Positions 42,669-54,797 of a stretch of 64,000 bases of DNA are shown piece by piece. The stretch comes from Pectobacterium colocasium. GTDB lineage: Bacteria > Pseudomonadota > Gammaproteobacteria > Enterobacterales > Enterobacteriaceae. Within the stretch, counting starts at the first letter, position 1; every line of letters begins with the position of its first letter. The stretch lies in assembly GCF_020181655.1 (NCBI RefSeq), contig NZ_CP084032.1:3968001-4032000 (forward strand). Reading direction: 5' to 3'. The notes under the pieces were generated by a model. That model was not told the DNA's origin and ran no database searches. It saw only the letters and a program-made list of their open reading frames with translations. A program made the translations under genes and the position numbers.

Positions 42669-44093
42669 TTACTTCTTCTTAGCTTTCGGGTTCGGCAGGT
42701 CAGTGATGCTACCTTCAAAGATTTCAGCAGCCAGACCAACGGACTCATGCAGCGTTGGGTGCGCATGGATAGTCAATGCGATATCTTCTGCATCACAGCC
42801 CATTTCGATCGCCAGACCGATTTCACCTAACAGTTCGCCACCGTTAGTACCGACAATCGCACCACCGATAACACGGTGAGTTTCTTTGTCGAAAATCAGT
42901 TTGGTCATACCGTCAGCGCAGTCAGAGGCGATGGCACGGCCAGACGCTGCCCATGGGAAGGTCGCGGTTTCGTAGCTGATGCCTTTCTCTTTCGCTTCTT
43001 TCTCAGTCAGCCCCACCCACGCCACTTCCGGTTCGGTATAGGCAATAGAAGGAATCACTTTCGGATCGAAGTAATGTTTCTTACCGGAGATCACTTCGGC
43101 AGCAACGTGGCCTTCATGCACGCCTTTGTGCGCCAGCATCGGTTGACCGACGATGTCGCCGATAGCGTAGATGTGTGGCACGTTGGTGCGCATTTGTTTA
43201 TCAACGTGGATGAAACCGCGATCGTCAACTTCCACGCCCGCTTTGCCCGCATCCAGGTTTTTGCCATTCGGTACGCGACCGATAGCCACCAGAACCGCGT
43301 CGTAACGCTGTGGTTCGGCAGGCGCTTTTTTGCCTTCCATCGTCACATAGATGCCGTCTTCTTTGGCTTCTACTGCCGTCACTTTGGTTTCCAGCATCAG
43401 ATTGAACTGCTTGCTGATACGCTTGGTGAAGACTTTGATGATGTCTTTGTCAGCTGCCGGAATCACCTGATCGAACATTTCAACGACATCGATCTGTGAA
43501 CCCAGAGCGTGGTAAACGGTACCCATTTCCAGACCGATGATACCGCCGCCCATAACCAGCAGACGTCCAGGGACGCTTTTCAGCTCCAGCGCATCGGTAG
43601 AATCCCATACGCGTGGGTCATCATGAGGAATGAAAGGCAGTTGGATCGGACGTGAACCCGCAGCGATAATCGCGTTATCGAAGTTGATCGTCGTTTTGCC
43701 GTTTTCGCCGTCAACTTCCAGCGTGTTGGCACCGGTGAATTTGCCCAGACCGTTAACCACTTTAACTTTACGGCCTTTCGCCATGCCAGCCAGACCACCG
43801 GTCAGTTGGGTGATAACTTTTTCTTTCCACAGACGGATTTTATCAATGTCGGTTTTAGGTTCACCGAACACGATACCGTGTTCCGCCAGCGCTTTGGCTT
43901 CTTCGATAACTTTAGCGACGTGCAGCAGGGCTTTAGAAGGAATACAACCCACATTCAGACACACCCCACCCAGCGTGGAGTAGCGCTCTACCAGTACGGT
44001 TTCCAGCCCCAAATCCGCCGCGCGGAATGCAGCAGAGTAACCCGCGGGGCCGGCACCAAGTACCACTACCTGAGCTTTAATTTCAGTACTCAT
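42669..44093 (-). CDS. lpd: Dihydrolipoyl dehydrogenase (E3)
   Basis: A 474-residue FAD flavoprotein re-oxidising dihydrolipoamide in the pyruvate and 2-oxoglutarate dehydrogenase complexes and the glycine cleavage system. FAD motif GAGPAGYSAA is at the start, the redox disulfide is GGVCLNVGCIPSK, NAD motif is GGGIIGLEMG, and the C-terminal HAHPTLHE contains the catalytic His-Glu pair. ATG 44093 gives the E. coli N-terminus MSTEIK. It lies 236 bases after aceF, behind that gene's terminator, so it can be transcribed from its own promoter as well as by read-through. Confidence 0.96.
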   Translation of the reverse strand: MSTEIKAQVVVLGAGPAGYSAAFRAADLGLETVLVERYSTLGGVCLNVGCIPSKALLHVAKVIEEAKALAEHGIVFGEPKTDIDKIRLWKEKVITQLTGGLAGMAKGRKVKVVNGLGKFTGANTLEVDGENGKTTINFDNAIIAAGSRPIQLPFIPHDDPRVWDSTDALELKSVPGRLLVMGGGIIGLEMGTVYHALGSQIDVVEMFDQVIPAADKDIIKVFTKRISKQFNLMLETKVTAVEAKEDGIYVTMEGKKAPAEPQRYDAVLVAIGRVPNGKNLDAGKAGVEVDDRGFIHVDKQMRTNVPHIYAIGDIVGQPMLAHKGVHEGHVAAEVISGKKHYFDPKVIPSIAYTEPEVAWVGLTEKEAKEKGISYETATFPWAASGRAIASDCADGMTKLIFDKETHRVIGGAIVGTNGGELLGEIGLAIEMGCDAEDIALTIHAHPTLHESVGLAAEIFEGSITDLPNPKAKKK

Positions 44094-44296
44094 CATGACC
44101 TCTTAATTGTTTTCCGGCGGGTCTGTGACGTCACACCCGTCATCATTCTGATTGAGGGTGCATTCTTAATAACGCCCTCTTCCACCGGGACGTGTCTTTG
44201 CCGCAGTAGTTTACAAAATCGTTAACAATTTTGAAACAACAAGCGACTAACGATTTGTCCTTAATCACTGATCGCTGTAACAAATAACAGCTTATC

Positions 44297-44326
44297 AGAA
44301 AAAAGCCGGCCGTCAGGCCGGCTTTT
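44297..44326 (-). terminator. Terminator between aceF and lpd
   Basis: AAAAGCCGGCC and GGCCGGCTTTT pair perfectly over 11 bp around GTCA; on the minus strand TTTTTTCTG follows. It starts 4 bases past the aceF stop and partly uncouples lpd from aceEF. Confidence 0.88.
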
Positions 44327-44329
44327 CGA

Positions 44330-46225
44330 TTACATCACCAGACGGCGGATGTCAGACAACGTGTTGTTAATGATGGTAATGAAGCGAGCACCATCAGCAC
44401 CGTCAATGACACGGTGGTCGAAGGACAGAGACATCGGCATCATCAGACGCGGAGTGAACTCTTTACCATTCCAGACCGGTTCCATCGCGGACTTAGACAC
44501 ACCCAAAATAGCCACTTCAGGCGCGTTGACGATCGGCGCAAAGTGCGTAGTCCCGATACCGCCCAGGCTGGAGATGGTGAAGCATCCGCCCTGCATTTCG
44601 CCAGCAGTCAGCTTACCGTCACGGGCTTTCTTGGAGATCGCCATCAGTTCGCGAGACAGCTCAATGATGCCTTTCTTGTTCACGTCTTTGAACACTGGAA
44701 CCACCAGGCCATTCGGGGTATCAACCGCAACACCGATGTTGATGTATTTCTTCAGCGTCAGACGTTGAGCGTCTTCAGACAGTGAACTGTTGAAACGTGG
44801 CATTTGCTCAAGAGCAGCAGCAACGGCTTTCATGATGAAGACAACTGGGGTGATTTTCACATCCAGTTTGCGCTTCTCAGCTTCCACGTTCTGCTGTTTA
44901 CGGAACGCTTCCAGATCGGTGATATCCGTTTTATCAAAGTGCGTAACGTGCGGGATCACCACCCAGTTACGGCTCAGGTTGGCACCAGAGATTTTCTGGA
45001 TGCGACCCAATTCCACTTCTTCAACTTCACCAAACTTGCTGAAATCGACTTTCGGCCACGGCAGCAGCCCCGGCAGAGAACCACCGGTAGCAGCGCCAGC
45101 GGCAGGCGCAGACTCAGCGCGTTTCACGGCATCTTTCACGTAAGTCTGAACGTCTTCGCGCAGGATGCGGCCTTTACGACCAGAACCCTTCACTTTCGCC
45201 AGATTCACGCCGAATTCACGTGCCAGACGACGGATAACCGGCGTGGCGTGAACGTAAGCATCGTTCTCAGCGAAGTCGCTCTTGCCTTCAGCTTTCGCTG
45301 CTGGTGCAGCAGCAGGTTTTGCCGCTGGAGCTGGTGCAGCCGCTGCTTCTTGCTTGGCAGCCGGCGCCGCCGCAGGTGCAGCGCCTTCCACTTCGAAGAC
45401 CATGATCAGTGAACCGGTTTTCACTTTATCGCCGGTGCTGATTTTGATTTCTTTAACCGTACCCGCGAATGGCGCAGGGACTTCCATCGAAGCCTTGTCA
45501 CCTTCAACGGTGATCAGTGATTGCTCAGCCGCGATTTTATCGCCAACTTTAACCATCACTTCAGTCACTTCGACTTCGTCACCGCCGATATCCGGTACGT
45601 TGACTTCTTTCGCCGCAGAGGCCGCTGGCGCAGCTGCTGCTGGAGCCGCGGCTTGTGCCGGAGCAGCAGCAGGTGCAGCACCCGCCACTTCGAATACCAT
45701 GATCAGAGAACCGGTAGACACTTTATCGCCGGTGCTGATCTTGATCTCTTTAACCGTACCCGCGAACGGTGCCGGGACTTCCATAGACGCTTTGTCGCCT
45801 TCTACAGTAATCAGAGACTGTTCAGCCGCAACGGTGTCGCCTACTTTAACCAGCACTTCGGTCACTTCGACTTCGTCACCGCCGATATCTGGTACGTTGA
45901 CGTCTTTCGCAGCCGCTGCTGCAGGTGCAGCAGCAGCCGGCGCCGCTTCTTTCTTCTCTTCTGCCTTAGCAGGTGCAGCGTCAGCTGCACCGTAGGCGGA
46001 ATCGAAAATCATGATCAGTTTGCCAGTTTCAACTTTGTCGCCAACAGAGACTTTAATCTCTTTAACGACACCAGCCTGCGGAGAAGGGACTTCCATAGAA
46101 GCCTTATCACCTTCAACCGTGATCAGCGACTGTTCAGCTTCAACTTTGTCGCCAACCTTCACCAGCACTTCGGTGACTTCAACTTCATCTGCACCGATGT
46201 CCGGTACGTTGATTTCGATAGCCAT
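44330..46225 (-). CDS. aceF: Pyruvate dehydrogenase complex E2, dihydrolipoyl acetyltransferase
   Basis: A 631-residue core subunit. Three lipoyl domains each carry GDKASMEVP with lipoylated lysines at Lys41, Lys145 and Lys244. They are joined by Ala/Pro-rich swinging linkers. A peripheral subunit-binding domain ([20 protein letters not shown]) follows near 335, then the catalytic domain ending with [13 protein letters not shown], whose His is catalytic. The lipoyl repeats are also strongly similar in DNA, notably domains 2 and 3. It starts 14 bases downstream of the aceE stop. Confidence 0.97.
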   Translation of the reverse strand: MAIEINVPDIGADEVEVTEVLVKVGDKVEAEQSLITVEGDKASMEVPSPQAGVVKEIKVSVGDKVETGKLIMIFDSAYGAADAAPAKAEEKKEAAPAAAAPAAAAAKDVNVPDIGGDEVEVTEVLVKVGDTVAAEQSLITVEGDKASMEVPAPFAGTVKEIKISTGDKVSTGSLIMVFEVAGAAPAAAPAQAAAPAAAAPAASAAKEVNVPDIGGDEVEVTEVMVKVGDKIAAEQSLITVEGDKASMEVPAPFAGTVKEIKISTGDKVKTGSLIMVFEVEGAAPAAAPAAKQEAAAAPAPAAKPAAAPAAKAEGKSDFAENDAYVHATPVIRRLAREFGVNLAKVKGSGRKGRILREDVQTYVKDAVKRAESAPAAGAATGGSLPGLLPWPKVDFSKFGEVEEVELGRIQKISGANLSRNWVVIPHVTHFDKTDITDLEAFRKQQNVEAEKRKLDVKITPVVFIMKAVAAALEQMPRFNSSLSEDAQRLTLKKYINIGVAVDTPNGLVVPVFKDVNKKGIIELSRELMAISKKARDGKLTAGEMQGGCFTISSLGGIGTTHFAPIVNAPEVAILGVSKSAMEPVWNGKEFTPRLMMPMSLSFDHRVIDGADGARFITIINNTLSDIRRLVM

Positions 46226-46239
46226 GTAATCTTTACCTC

Positions 46240-48903
46240 TTATGCCAGACGCGGGTTAACTTTATCTGCATCGATGTTGAATTTAGTGATGGCATCTGCA
46301 ACCACTTTCTTATCGATTTCACCGCGTTTAGCCAGTTCACCCAGAGCCGCAACCACGACGTAAGACGCATCCACTTCGAAGTGGTGACGCAGGTTCTCAC
46401 GGCTGTCAGAACGACCGAAACCGTCAGTACCCAGTACGCGATAATCGCTAGCCGGGACGAAGTTACGGATTTGCTCAGCAAACAGCTTCATGTAGTCAGT
46501 AGATGCAACCGCTGGCGCATCGCTCAGAACCTGAGCTACGTAAGGTACGCGTGGCGTTTCGGTCGGATGCAGCATGTTCCAACGCTCACAATCCTGGCCT
46601 TCGCGTGCCAGTTCAGTGAAGGAAGTCACGCTGAATACGTCAGAACCGATGCCGTAGTCTGTCGCCAGAATCTGAGCCGCTTCACGTACGTGACGCAGGA
46701 TAGAACCGGAGCCCAGCAGTTGCACTTTACCTTTGCTACCTTCAACCGTTTCCAGCTTGTAGATACCCTTACGGATACCTTCTTCCGCACCCTGCGGCAT
46801 CGCAGGCATGTGGTAGTTTTCGTTCAGCGTGGTGATGTAGTAGTAAATGTTTTCCTGCGCTTCACCGTACATGCGGTGCAGACCGTCATGCATGATTACC
46901 GCGACTTCATAGGCGAATGCTGGATCGTAGGAGATACAGTTCGGGATGGTCAGCGACTGAATGTGGCTGTGGCCATCTTCGTGCTGCAGACCTTCGCCGT
47001 TCAGCGTCGTACGACCTGAAGTACCACCGATCAGGAAGCCACGCGCCTGTTGGTCACCCGCTGCCCAGCACAGGTCGCCAATACGTTGGAAACCGAACAT
47101 GGAGTAGTAGATGTAGAACGGGATCATTGGCAGGTTGTTGGTGCTGTAAGACGTTGCAGCAGCCAGCCAGGATGAGCCTGCGCCCAGTTCGTTGATACCT
47201 TCCTGCAGAATCTGACCTTTCTGGTCTTCTTTGTAGTAAGCAACCTGCTCACGGTCCTGCGGGGTGTACTGCTGGCCTTTCGGGCTATAAATACCGATCT
47301 GGCGGAACAGGCCTTCCATACCGAAGGTACGCGCTTCGTCAGCGATGATTGGAACCAGACGATCTTTGATAGATTGGTTCTTCAGCATCACGTTCAGGGC
47401 ACGAACAAATGCGATAGTGGTAGAGATTTCTTTGTTCTGCTCTTCCAGCAGGGTGCTGAAATCTTCCAGCGTTGGCAGATCCAGTTTCTCATCAAAGTTC
47501 GGCTGACGAGACGGCAGGTAGCCACCCAACGCCTGGCGGCGCTCGTGCAGGTATTTGTATTCTTCAGACTCTTTATCGAAAGTGATGTATGGCAGTTTTT
47601 CGATGTCATCATCAGACACTGGCACGTTGAAGCGGTCGCGGAAGTAACGCACGCCATCCATGTTAACTTTCTTAACCTGGTGAGCGATGTTCTTACCTTC
47701 AGCCGCGTCGCCCATACCGTAACCTTTAATGGTATGCGCCAGAATAACGGTTGGTTTGCCTTTGGTGTCCTGCGCTTTTTTCAGTGCAGCGTAGACTTTC
47801 TTCGGATCGTGACCACCACGGTTCAGTGACCAAATCTGATCGTCGGTCCAGTCTTTAACCAGTTCTGCCGTCTCCGGGTATTTACCGAAGAAGTGCTCAC
47901 GCACATAGGCACCGTTTTTAGATTTGAAGGTCTGGTAGTCACCGTCGACGGTTTCTTCCATCAGTTGGATCAGTTTACCGCTGGTGTCTTTACGCAGCAG
48001 TTCGTCCCAACGGTCGCCCCACATGACTTTGATCACATCCCAGCCAGCGCCGCTGAAGATACCTTCCAGCTCGTTGATGATCTTACCATTACCGGTAACT
48101 GGGCCATCCAGACGTTGCAGGTTACAGTTGATGACGAACACCAGGTTGTCCAGTTTTTCACGGGTCGCGATAGTGATCGCACCCTTGGATTCTGGTTCGT
48201 CCATTTCACCGTCGCCCAGGAAAGCATAAACGGTTTGCTTAGAGGTATCTTTCAGACCACGGTTTTCCAGATATTTCAGGAATTTAGCCTGGTAGATAGC
48301 ACCAATCGGGCCCAGCCCCATAGAAACGGTCGGGAACTGCCAGAAGTCCGGCATCAGTTTCGGGTGCGGATAAGAAGACAGACCGTTACCGTGAACTTCC
48401 TGACGGAAGTTGTTCATCTGGTCTTCGGTCAGACGGCCTTCAAGGAAGGCACGAGCGTAAACGCCCGGAGAAATGTGGCCCTGGAAGTAGACCAGGTCGC
48501 CGCCGTCCTGAGCAGTGCGAGCACGGAAGAAGTGGTTAAAGCACACTTCATAGAAAGTGGCGGAAGACTGGAAAGAAGCCATGTGGCCACCCAGATCCAG
48601 ATCTTTTTTCGAAGCACGCAGTACCGTCATGATCGCGTTCCAGCGGATTGCTGAGCGAATACGACGTTCCAGATCCAGATTACCAGGGTACTCCGGCTCG
48701 TCTTCCACTGCGATGGTGTTGATGTATTGACGTGCAGCCGTACCAGCAGCAACGCTGACACCGCCTTTACGTGCTTCACTCAGAACCTGATCAATCAGGA
48801 ACTGGGCGCGTTCAACACCCTCTTCACGGATGACCGATTCGATCGCCTGCAGCCAGTCGCGGGTTTCGATCGGATCCACGTCATTATTTAAACGATCTGA
48901 CAT
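46240..48903 (-). CDS. aceE: Pyruvate dehydrogenase E1 component
   Basis: An 887-residue homodimeric E1, the same length as in E. coli. It decarboxylates pyruvate with thiamine diphosphate. The ThDP signature [10 protein letters not shown] followed by [15 protein letters not shown] is near residue 230-265, and the active-site loop with [12 protein letters not shown] is near 405. Start ATG 48903 follows GAAGATAAGGAAT. It is the first structural gene after pdhR in the pdhR-aceE-aceF-lpd unit. Confidence 0.97.
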   Translation of the reverse strand: MSDRLNNDVDPIETRDWLQAIESVIREEGVERAQFLIDQVLSEARKGGVSVAAGTAARQYINTIAVEDEPEYPGNLDLERRIRSAIRWNAIMTVLRASKKDLDLGGHMASFQSSATFYEVCFNHFFRARTAQDGGDLVYFQGHISPGVYARAFLEGRLTEDQMNNFRQEVHGNGLSSYPHPKLMPDFWQFPTVSMGLGPIGAIYQAKFLKYLENRGLKDTSKQTVYAFLGDGEMDEPESKGAITIATREKLDNLVFVINCNLQRLDGPVTGNGKIINELEGIFSGAGWDVIKVMWGDRWDELLRKDTSGKLIQLMEETVDGDYQTFKSKNGAYVREHFFGKYPETAELVKDWTDDQIWSLNRGGHDPKKVYAALKKAQDTKGKPTVILAHTIKGYGMGDAAEGKNIAHQVKKVNMDGVRYFRDRFNVPVSDDDIEKLPYITFDKESEEYKYLHERRQALGGYLPSRQPNFDEKLDLPTLEDFSTLLEEQNKEISTTIAFVRALNVMLKNQSIKDRLVPIIADEARTFGMEGLFRQIGIYSPKGQQYTPQDREQVAYYKEDQKGQILQEGINELGAGSSWLAAATSYSTNNLPMIPFYIYYSMFGFQRIGDLCWAAGDQQARGFLIGGTSGRTTLNGEGLQHEDGHSHIQSLTIPNCISYDPAFAYEVAVIMHDGLHRMYGEAQENIYYYITTLNENYHMPAMPQGAEEGIRKGIYKLETVEGSKGKVQLLGSGSILRHVREAAQILATDYGIGSDVFSVTSFTELAREGQDCERWNMLHPTETPRVPYVAQVLSDAPAVASTDYMKLFAEQIRNFVPASDYRVLGTDGFGRSDSRENLRHHFEVDASYVVVAALGELAKRGEIDKKVVADAITKFNIDADKVNPRLA

Positions 48904-48940
48904 GGTTATTCCTTATCTTCTCTAATAAGTTGGTTTGTTG

Positions 48941-49002
48941 GAGCCTGTCTTCCTGCATTCTGGCTTAAGGTAGCCATAAGCAAAACGCATGAAGACAGGC
49001 TC
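48941..49002 (-). other. 12-bp perfect inverted repeat in the pdhR-aceE gap
   Basis: GAGCCTGTCTTC (48941-48952) and GAAGACAGGCTC (48991-49002) are exact complements separated by 38 bases, in the 141-bp pdhR-aceE interval. The transcript can fold into a long stem with an inner GCTTA/TAAGC pairing. No U-run follows, so a processing or stability element is more likely than a terminator. Confidence 0.6.
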
Positions 49003-49044
49003 ATCGTCGTGATTGCCGCATTCAGAGCACCAAAATACGGGGGC

Positions 49045-49809
49045 TCAGTCCTTGCGTTGCTGGAGCCGACGCAGCGATCTCTCGCGCCGACTATGTTCCC
49101 GGTTAAGATCCAGCAATACTTCCTCAATAAACGCCAGATGACGGTGTGATGCTTCGCGCGCCTTCTCTGGCTCACGGGCAACAATCGCCTCAAAAATGCT
49201 GGCGCGATGAATGCTAACCTGAGCCAACACTTCACGGCTCAAATAAAGCAATTCAAAATTCTGCCTCACGTTCTGTTCGAGCATCGGCCCCATACAGCGC
49301 ACCAAATGCAGCAAAACCACATTATGCGTGGCTTCTGTTACAGCAACCTGATACTGCATAACGGCTTCTGACTCGGCGTTCAGATCGCCCGCTTCCCTCG
49401 CCTTCTCAATCACGGCATGACAATCCCGGATACGTTGCAGGTCCGACTCTGTGCCACGCAGTGCAGCGTAGTAGGCAGCAATGCCTTCCAGCGCATGACG
49501 CGTTTCCAGAAGATCGAACTGTGATTCGGGATGTGTGCTCAGTAATTCTGCCAGCGGATCGCTGACGCTTTGCCATAGATTGGCTTGAACGAAGGTACCA
49601 CCACCCTGACGGCGCAAAAGGAGACCTTTGGCTTCCAGGCGTTGAATGGCTTCTCTCAGAGAAGGGCGGGAAACATCGAACTGTTTTGCCAGTTCGCGCT
49701 CCGGTGGGAGCTTCTCGCCGGGGCGCAAGGTTCCCTCAAGTATCAGAAACTCCAACTGTTGCTCAATCACATCTGACAGTTTGGGCTGACGGATCTTGCT
49801 GTATGCCAT
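49045..49809 (-). CDS. pdhR: Pyruvate-responsive repressor of the pyruvate dehydrogenase operon
   Basis: A 254-residue GntR-family (FadR subgroup) repressor. The winged helix [22 protein letters not shown] through [17 protein letters not shown] is practically identical to E. coli PdhR, and the all-helical FCD effector domain follows ([15 protein letters not shown]). Pyruvate releases it from DNA. A perfect PdhR box lies 33 bases upstream, so it represses itself and aceEF-lpd. Confidence 0.96.
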   Translation of the reverse strand: MAYSKIRQPKLSDVIEQQLEFLILEGTLRPGEKLPPERELAKQFDVSRPSLREAIQRLEAKGLLLRRQGGGTFVQANLWQSVSDPLAELLSTHPESQFDLLETRHALEGIAAYYAALRGTESDLQRIRDCHAVIEKAREAGDLNAESEAVMQYQVAVTEATHNVVLLHLVRCMGPMLEQNVRQNFELLYLSREVLAQVSIHRASIFEAIVAREPEKAREASHRHLAFIEEVLLDLNREHSRRERSLRRLQQRKD

Positions 49810-49841
49810 AATGAATTCTTCTCTGCGAATGGCGCGGAGTC

Positions 49842-49858
49842 AATTGGTAATACCAATT
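49842..49858 (-). promoter_or_regulatory. PdhR box
   Basis: AATTGGTAATACCAATT contains ATTGGT-N3-ACCAAT, the PdhR consensus, as a perfect dyad with a single centre base. It lies 33-49 bases upstream of the pdhR start. Confidence 0.92.
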
Positions 49859-49983
49859 TAAAAAACGTGACGCTAAAGTAACAAAGTATTCACCTTCTGT
49901 CCATAAGGACCTTGAGCTAAATCACCAATCCCACCAGATTTTAACAAATGCACGAGAAACCTGCGGCAAAGTGATAGCCCACC

Positions 49984-49998
49984 TGTGGTATTACCATT
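49984..49998. promoter_or_regulatory. Second, weaker PdhR-like box
   Basis: TGTGGTATTACCATT keeps the core TGGT-N3-ACCA as a perfect dyad (TGGTATTACCA) but differs in the outer bases. It is 140 bp further from pdhR. The rest of the 617-bp pdhR-aroP gap is AT-rich, holds promoters for both genes and shows no other gene. Confidence 0.45.
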
Positions 49999-50476
49999 AA
50001 TCCCCTCTGTCTATATTTTAACTTTTTTGAAACGTGAAGCAGGCATTGCTGAACCGTTTAAATGCGTAAACAATGAATTTTAATTCAAAAAATAAGAATT
50101 TTTATTCTTTAAAAAAAGAAATTACCCGCCAGCCCTCACCCTGGTCAGCACCGTTTTTACCGCAGGGATAAAGAGATAATAAAAAGGAGTAAAACCAAAG
50201 AGGTATCAAACACACCATTTCCTACCCATTCTCTCGTAGTCAGGGACTTAATCTGGAAACGGTAAAAATTTTGATGTAGCGATAGTTTTTAATTATCAGG
50301 CAACAAGAAATCAGTGCAATTTTGCGCACTTACCACTATTCTCTGGCAAACGGTAGATATTTTCTTATTTTAAGAAATACCACTCCGTAAAAATAAAATT
50401 ACACAAACGTACAGTCACTAATACGCGTGCTCGTTCACACCGTATTTTTTACTGCACTGGCAGAGGGTTAAATTTG

Positions 50477-51835
50477 ATGGATGATCAACAAACAGACGGC
50501 ACGCTAAAACGTGGTTTGAAAAACCGTCATATTCAGTTGATTGCCTTGGGTGGCGCGGTAGGTACTGGCCTCTTTCTTGGTATTGCGCAAACAATCAAAA
50601 TGGCTGGGCCATCGGTTCTGCTAGGCTATGCGATTGGCGGGCTGATCGCGTTTCTCATTATGCGCCAGTTGGGCGAAATGGTGGTTGAAGAGCCGGTAGC
50701 CGGATCGTTCAGCCACTTTGCTTATAAATACTGGGGCGATTTCGCGGGATTCGCATCAGGATGGAACTACTGGGTGCTGTATGTTCTGGTCGCCATGGCC
50801 GAACTCAGCGCCGTAGGAATTTACGTCCAGTACTGGTGGCCAGACATTCCAACCTGGGTGTCCGCTGCCGTGTTCTTCCTGCTGATTAACGCCATCAATC
50901 TGGCAAACGTCAAAGTCTACGGTGAGATGGAGTTCTGGTTTGCCATCATCAAAGTCGCCGCGATTATTGGCATGATCGTCTTCGGTGGCTGGCTGTTGCT
51001 CAGCGGTACAGGCGGGCCAGAGGCCACCGTGACCAACCTCTGGGCGCAGGGCGGATTCTTCCCGAACGGCGTGCTCGGTCTGGTGATGGCGATGGCCGTT
51101 ATCATGTTCTCATTTGGCGGGCTGGAACTGGTGGGGATCACCGCAGCAGAAGCGGATGACCCAGAGAAAAGCATTCCACGCGCGACCAATCAGGTAATCT
51201 ACCGCATCCTGATTTTCTACATCGGTTCGCTCGCTATCCTGCTGTCGCTTTACCCATGGGGCAAGGTTGTAGAAGGCGGTAGCCCGTTCGTGATGATCTT
51301 CCATGAACTGAACAGTAACGTCGTGGCGACGGTGCTGAATATCGTAGTACTGACCGCCGCGCTGTCCGTTTACAACAGCTGTGTGTACTGCAATAGCCGT
51401 ATGCTGTTCGGTCTGGCGAAACAGGGTAATGGGCCGAAAGTACTGAAAACTGTCGATCGTCGCGGTGTGCCAGTTGTTGCTATCGGGATCTCCGCGTTGG
51501 CGACAGCACTGTGCGTGCTGATTAACTACCTTATTCCAGGTAAAGCCTTCGAACTGCTGATGGCGCTGGTTGTGTCCGCTCTTGTGATTAACTGGGCGAT
51601 GATCAGTCTGGCGCACCTGAAGTTCCGTGCACAAAAGGACAAAGAAGGTACGGTGACCAAGTTTAAGGCGCTGTTTTACCCATTGGGTAACTACCTCTGC
51701 CTGCTGTTCCTGGCCGGCATACTGGTCATTATGTTCCTGACGCCGGGCATTCAGATTTCCGTTCTACTGATTCCCGTCTGGCTGGTTATTCTGGGCGTGG
51801 GCTACTTTATCAAAAAGAAAAATCAGGCGAAGTAA
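50477..51835 (+). CDS. aroP: Aromatic amino acid:proton symporter
   Basis: A 452-residue member of the amino acid permease family with 12 membrane helices. GTLKRGLKNRHIQLIALGGAVGTGLFLG near the start and GEMVVEEPVAGSFSHFAYKYWG are shared with E. coli AroP, which takes up Phe, Tyr and Trp. ATG 50477 is preceded by GAGGG; the in-frame TTG at 50474 is not needed. The genomic place next to pdhR on the opposite strand equals that of E. coli aroP. A TyrR box was not found by eye. Confidence 0.93.
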   Translation: MDDQQTDGTLKRGLKNRHIQLIALGGAVGTGLFLGIAQTIKMAGPSVLLGYAIGGLIAFLIMRQLGEMVVEEPVAGSFSHFAYKYWGDFAGFASGWNYWVLYVLVAMAELSAVGIYVQYWWPDIPTWVSAAVFFLLINAINLANVKVYGEMEFWFAIIKVAAIIGMIVFGGWLLLSGTGGPEATVTNLWAQGGFFPNGVLGLVMAMAVIMFSFGGLELVGITAAEADDPEKSIPRATNQVIYRILIFYIGSLAILLSLYPWGKVVEGGSPFVMIFHELNSNVVATVLNIVVLTAALSVYNSCVYCNSRMLFGLAKQGNGPKVLKTVDRRGVPVVAIGISALATALCVLINYLIPGKAFELLMALVVSALVINWAMISLAHLKFRAQKDKEGTVTKFKALFYPLGNYLCLLFLAGILVIMFLTPGIQISVLLIPVWLVILGVGYFIKKKNQAK

Positions 51836-51865
51836 CATATTTCCACGTTCACCGCCTCCGTTTTC

Positions 51866-51891
51866 ATGGCCGACGTTTGTCGGCCATTTTT
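51866..51891 (+). terminator. Terminator of aroP
   Basis: ATGGCCGAC and GTCGGCCAT pair over 9 bp around GTTT and are followed by TTTTTAT. It starts 30 bases past the aroP stop, before the convergent ampE. Confidence 0.9.
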
Positions 51892-51913
51892 ATCTCTGGC
51901 AAACGGTTAGAAA

Positions 51914-52768
51914 TCACACCAGCGCACCGTATATCGTCAGAATCGCGACCACCACTACCAGCACCAACGTCACCTTTTTAGCCAGCGTCACGGCGGCTTT
52001 GGGCGTTTCGACAGGCTCAATATGAGGTTCACGCGCCAGAGAAAATTGCGCCAGTTGAGTGAGTACCCAATATTGCGAACTGCGAAAATCCCCCAGCGAA
52101 GCGAACCAGGCAGGCAGCGCTTTTTCACCGTGCCCCAGCAAAGCGTAAGCGGCACCAGCCAAACGCACAGGAATCCAGTCAAGCCAATGCAGCAAGCTAT
52201 CCACACCAGATTGCGCACGTTCCAACGGGGTGTGATGGCGAGCAAGCCAGGTCTGTCTGGCACGTAAAAATGCATATCCCATCAGCGCAATCGGCCCATA
52301 TGGCCCAGCCGCGATGAACCAGAACAATGGGGCCAAATAAAAGCGGAAATTTATCCACAGCAGCGCGTTTTGCAGTTCTTTCAACTGCTCGCTTTCCCCC
52401 GTGCCAACGGGCAGACCGTGAATCAACGCCAGTTCCGCCGCCATTTCCCGGCTGGCATCCGCCTCGCCACGCTGCGCTGCCTGTAAATAGCGTCGATAGT
52501 GCTGGCGAATATCGCCTGCGCCAATACACATCAGGCTGATAACAATCCACAGCAGAAGAGAAATCAAGCCGAACAGAATGCCGCTGGTGAGCCACAGCAG
52601 GCCAGCCACGATGCCCATACTGCACAACGTCAGAAACAGCGTTTGAAATAAAGACGGGGATGGAACGTGCCGGAATACGACCTCAAGCCGATGATCGATC
52701 TGCCAGTGTTCCCCCTGTTTGAACAAGCGCTCCCAGGCCAGCGTAAGCAACAGTGTAAACAGCGTCAT
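51914..52768 (-). CDS. ampE: AmpE, inner-membrane regulatory protein
   Basis: A 284-residue membrane protein, equal in length to E. coli AmpE, with four hydrophobic segments including the N-terminal [12 protein letters not shown] and a C-terminal [15 protein letters not shown]. It is encoded 4 bases after ampD and has been linked to beta-lactam response signalling, though its function is unclear. ATG 52768 follows GGGAG; the longer open frame to 52834 would overlap ampD and is rejected. Confidence 0.92.
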   Translation of the reverse strand: MTLFTLLLTLAWERLFKQGEHWQIDHRLEVVFRHVPSPSLFQTLFLTLCSMGIVAGLLWLTSGILFGLISLLLWIVISLMCIGAGDIRQHYRRYLQAAQRGEADASREMAAELALIHGLPVGTGESEQLKELQNALLWINFRFYLAPLFWFIAAGPYGPIALMGYAFLRARQTWLARHHTPLERAQSGVDSLLHWLDWIPVRLAGAAYALLGHGEKALPAWFASLGDFRSSQYWVLTQLAQFSLAREPHIEPVETPKAAVTLAKKVTLVLVVVVAILTIYGALV

Positions 52769-52772
52769 TAAT

Positions 52773-53339
52773 CTAGGCTCCCTTTGTTTCTGTCCAATGT
52801 TCTTGTAGCTGACGATGATAGCCGTCCCAGTCAAATGCTGGGCCGGGATCGGTTTTACGGCCCGGAGCGATGTCGCTATGTCCGGTAATGCGCGATAGCG
52901 TGATGGGGTAAGTCCGCATTAATAGACGTGTAATCGCCACCAGCGAGTGATATTGCTCCAGGGTAAAAGGCAGCGTATCCGTCCCTTCCAGCTCAATACC
53001 AATAGAAAAATCATTACAGCGTTCGCGGCCTTCAAACACCGAAGCACCAGCGTGCCAGGCGCGCTGATCGAACGACACATATTGTGTGATTTGTCCGTCA
53101 CGGCGTATCAGGCAGTGCGCCGCAACACGTAGATGGGAAATATCGGCGAAATAGGGATGCGCGGTGGGATCTAACGTCGCCGTAAACAGTTGATCAATAT
53201 AGGGACCACCAAACTCACCGGGCGGCAAACTGATATTGTGGATCACCAGTAAGGAAGGCACCTCATTATTCGGGCGACCATCATAATGCGGTGAAGGCGT
53301 GTGTGTAATGTCAGATAACCAGCCATTTTCCAAAAGCAT
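52773..53339 (-). CDS. ampD: 1,6-anhydro-N-acetylmuramyl-L-alanine amidase
   Basis: A 188-residue cytoplasmic zinc amidase that removes the peptide from anhydro-muropeptides during cell-wall recycling and so lowers AmpR activation. Zinc ligands are His34 in LVIHNISLP and the His and Asp of [14 protein letters not shown] near 154-164. Other family parts are [11 protein letters not shown] and [11 protein letters not shown]. It forms an operon with ampE. Confidence 0.95.
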   Translation of the reverse strand: MLLENGWLSDITHTPSPHYDGRPNNEVPSLLVIHNISLPPGEFGGPYIDQLFTATLDPTAHPYFADISHLRVAAHCLIRRDGQITQYVSFDQRAWHAGASVFEGRERCNDFSIGIELEGTDTLPFTLEQYHSLVAITRLLMRTYPITLSRITGHSDIAPGRKTDPGPAFDWDGYHRQLQEHWTETKGA

Positions 53340-53524
53340 CGGCGATAACCTCGCATCGTATCGTTTGCCGGCTGAATGAGGCGTAAAAGCGCATTTCTAG
53401 CGTAATAAACATTTCTAACGTAATAAACCAGGGTAGCCCAAAAGCCCTTGTATCCAAGATACCATGTTTAGCGCCATCCTATCTATTCAACAGAGTATCA
53501 ATAGATTTTACCGTTCATTTTGTG

Positions 53525-53629
53525 ATGCTCACGCCGCTTTCTTGTCCGCTCTTATACTCGTCATACCCTGTCAGCCAGGTGAAATCTACCGGCTGGGGTT
53601 ACTATCTGGTCGTCGGTTACAACTTCTAA
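53525..53629 (+). pseudogene. Possible remnant of an outer-membrane barrel C-terminus
   Basis: A 34-codon frame in the 430-bp ampD-nadC gap ends STGWGYYLVVGYNF then stop. An amphipathic last strand ending in aromatic Phe is the beta-signal of outer-membrane proteins. Nothing convincing extends it upstream beyond a stop near 53469. It may be the tail of a deleted porin-like gene; chance is not excluded. The rest of the gap shows no gene. Confidence 0.25.
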
Positions 53630-53721
53630 AATCACCTTCTCTTTCCGGCGACCCGCGATGGCCGCCGAAAAATAACAGTAACAGATTGAATTGTAATAAT
53701 TATTCATTCTGGATGTCCTGA

Positions 53722-54660
<939 letters not shown>

Positions 54661-54680
54661 TCGTTCTTCTTTTTCTTCCG

Positions 54681-54704
54681 ACGAGGTGCCCTCTCGCACC
54701 TCGT
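54681..54704 (+). terminator. Hairpin terminating nadC
   Basis: ACGAGGTGC and GCACCTCGT form a 9-bp stem around CCTCTC, 21 bases past the nadC stop. The following TCTCGCG is poor in U, so efficiency is uncertain. Confidence 0.55.
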
Positions 54705-54797
54705 TCTCGCGACTGAATGAATCTCCATTCTTCCCACCATCGTAATAATGAAAACGTCCTGCTCTGCGCAAACGTTTTTTGCTGATAGAACGAAAAT

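Noticed and set aside
45282..45995. 237-residue open frame antisense to aceF, rich in Ala, Ser and Thr
   Set aside because: It is the mirror of the lipoyl domains and Ala/Pro linkers of aceF; it has no start signal and its repeats follow those of the sense gene.
44330..46225. Near-identical DNA repeats as a repeat element
   Set aside because: They encode the three lipoyl domains of E2 and are explained by that protein's normal architecture.
53464..53721. 85-residue open frame in the ampD-nadC gap
   Set aside because: Low-complexity composition, no ribosome binding site, and no plausible fold; the different frame ending in GYNF is slightly more credible.
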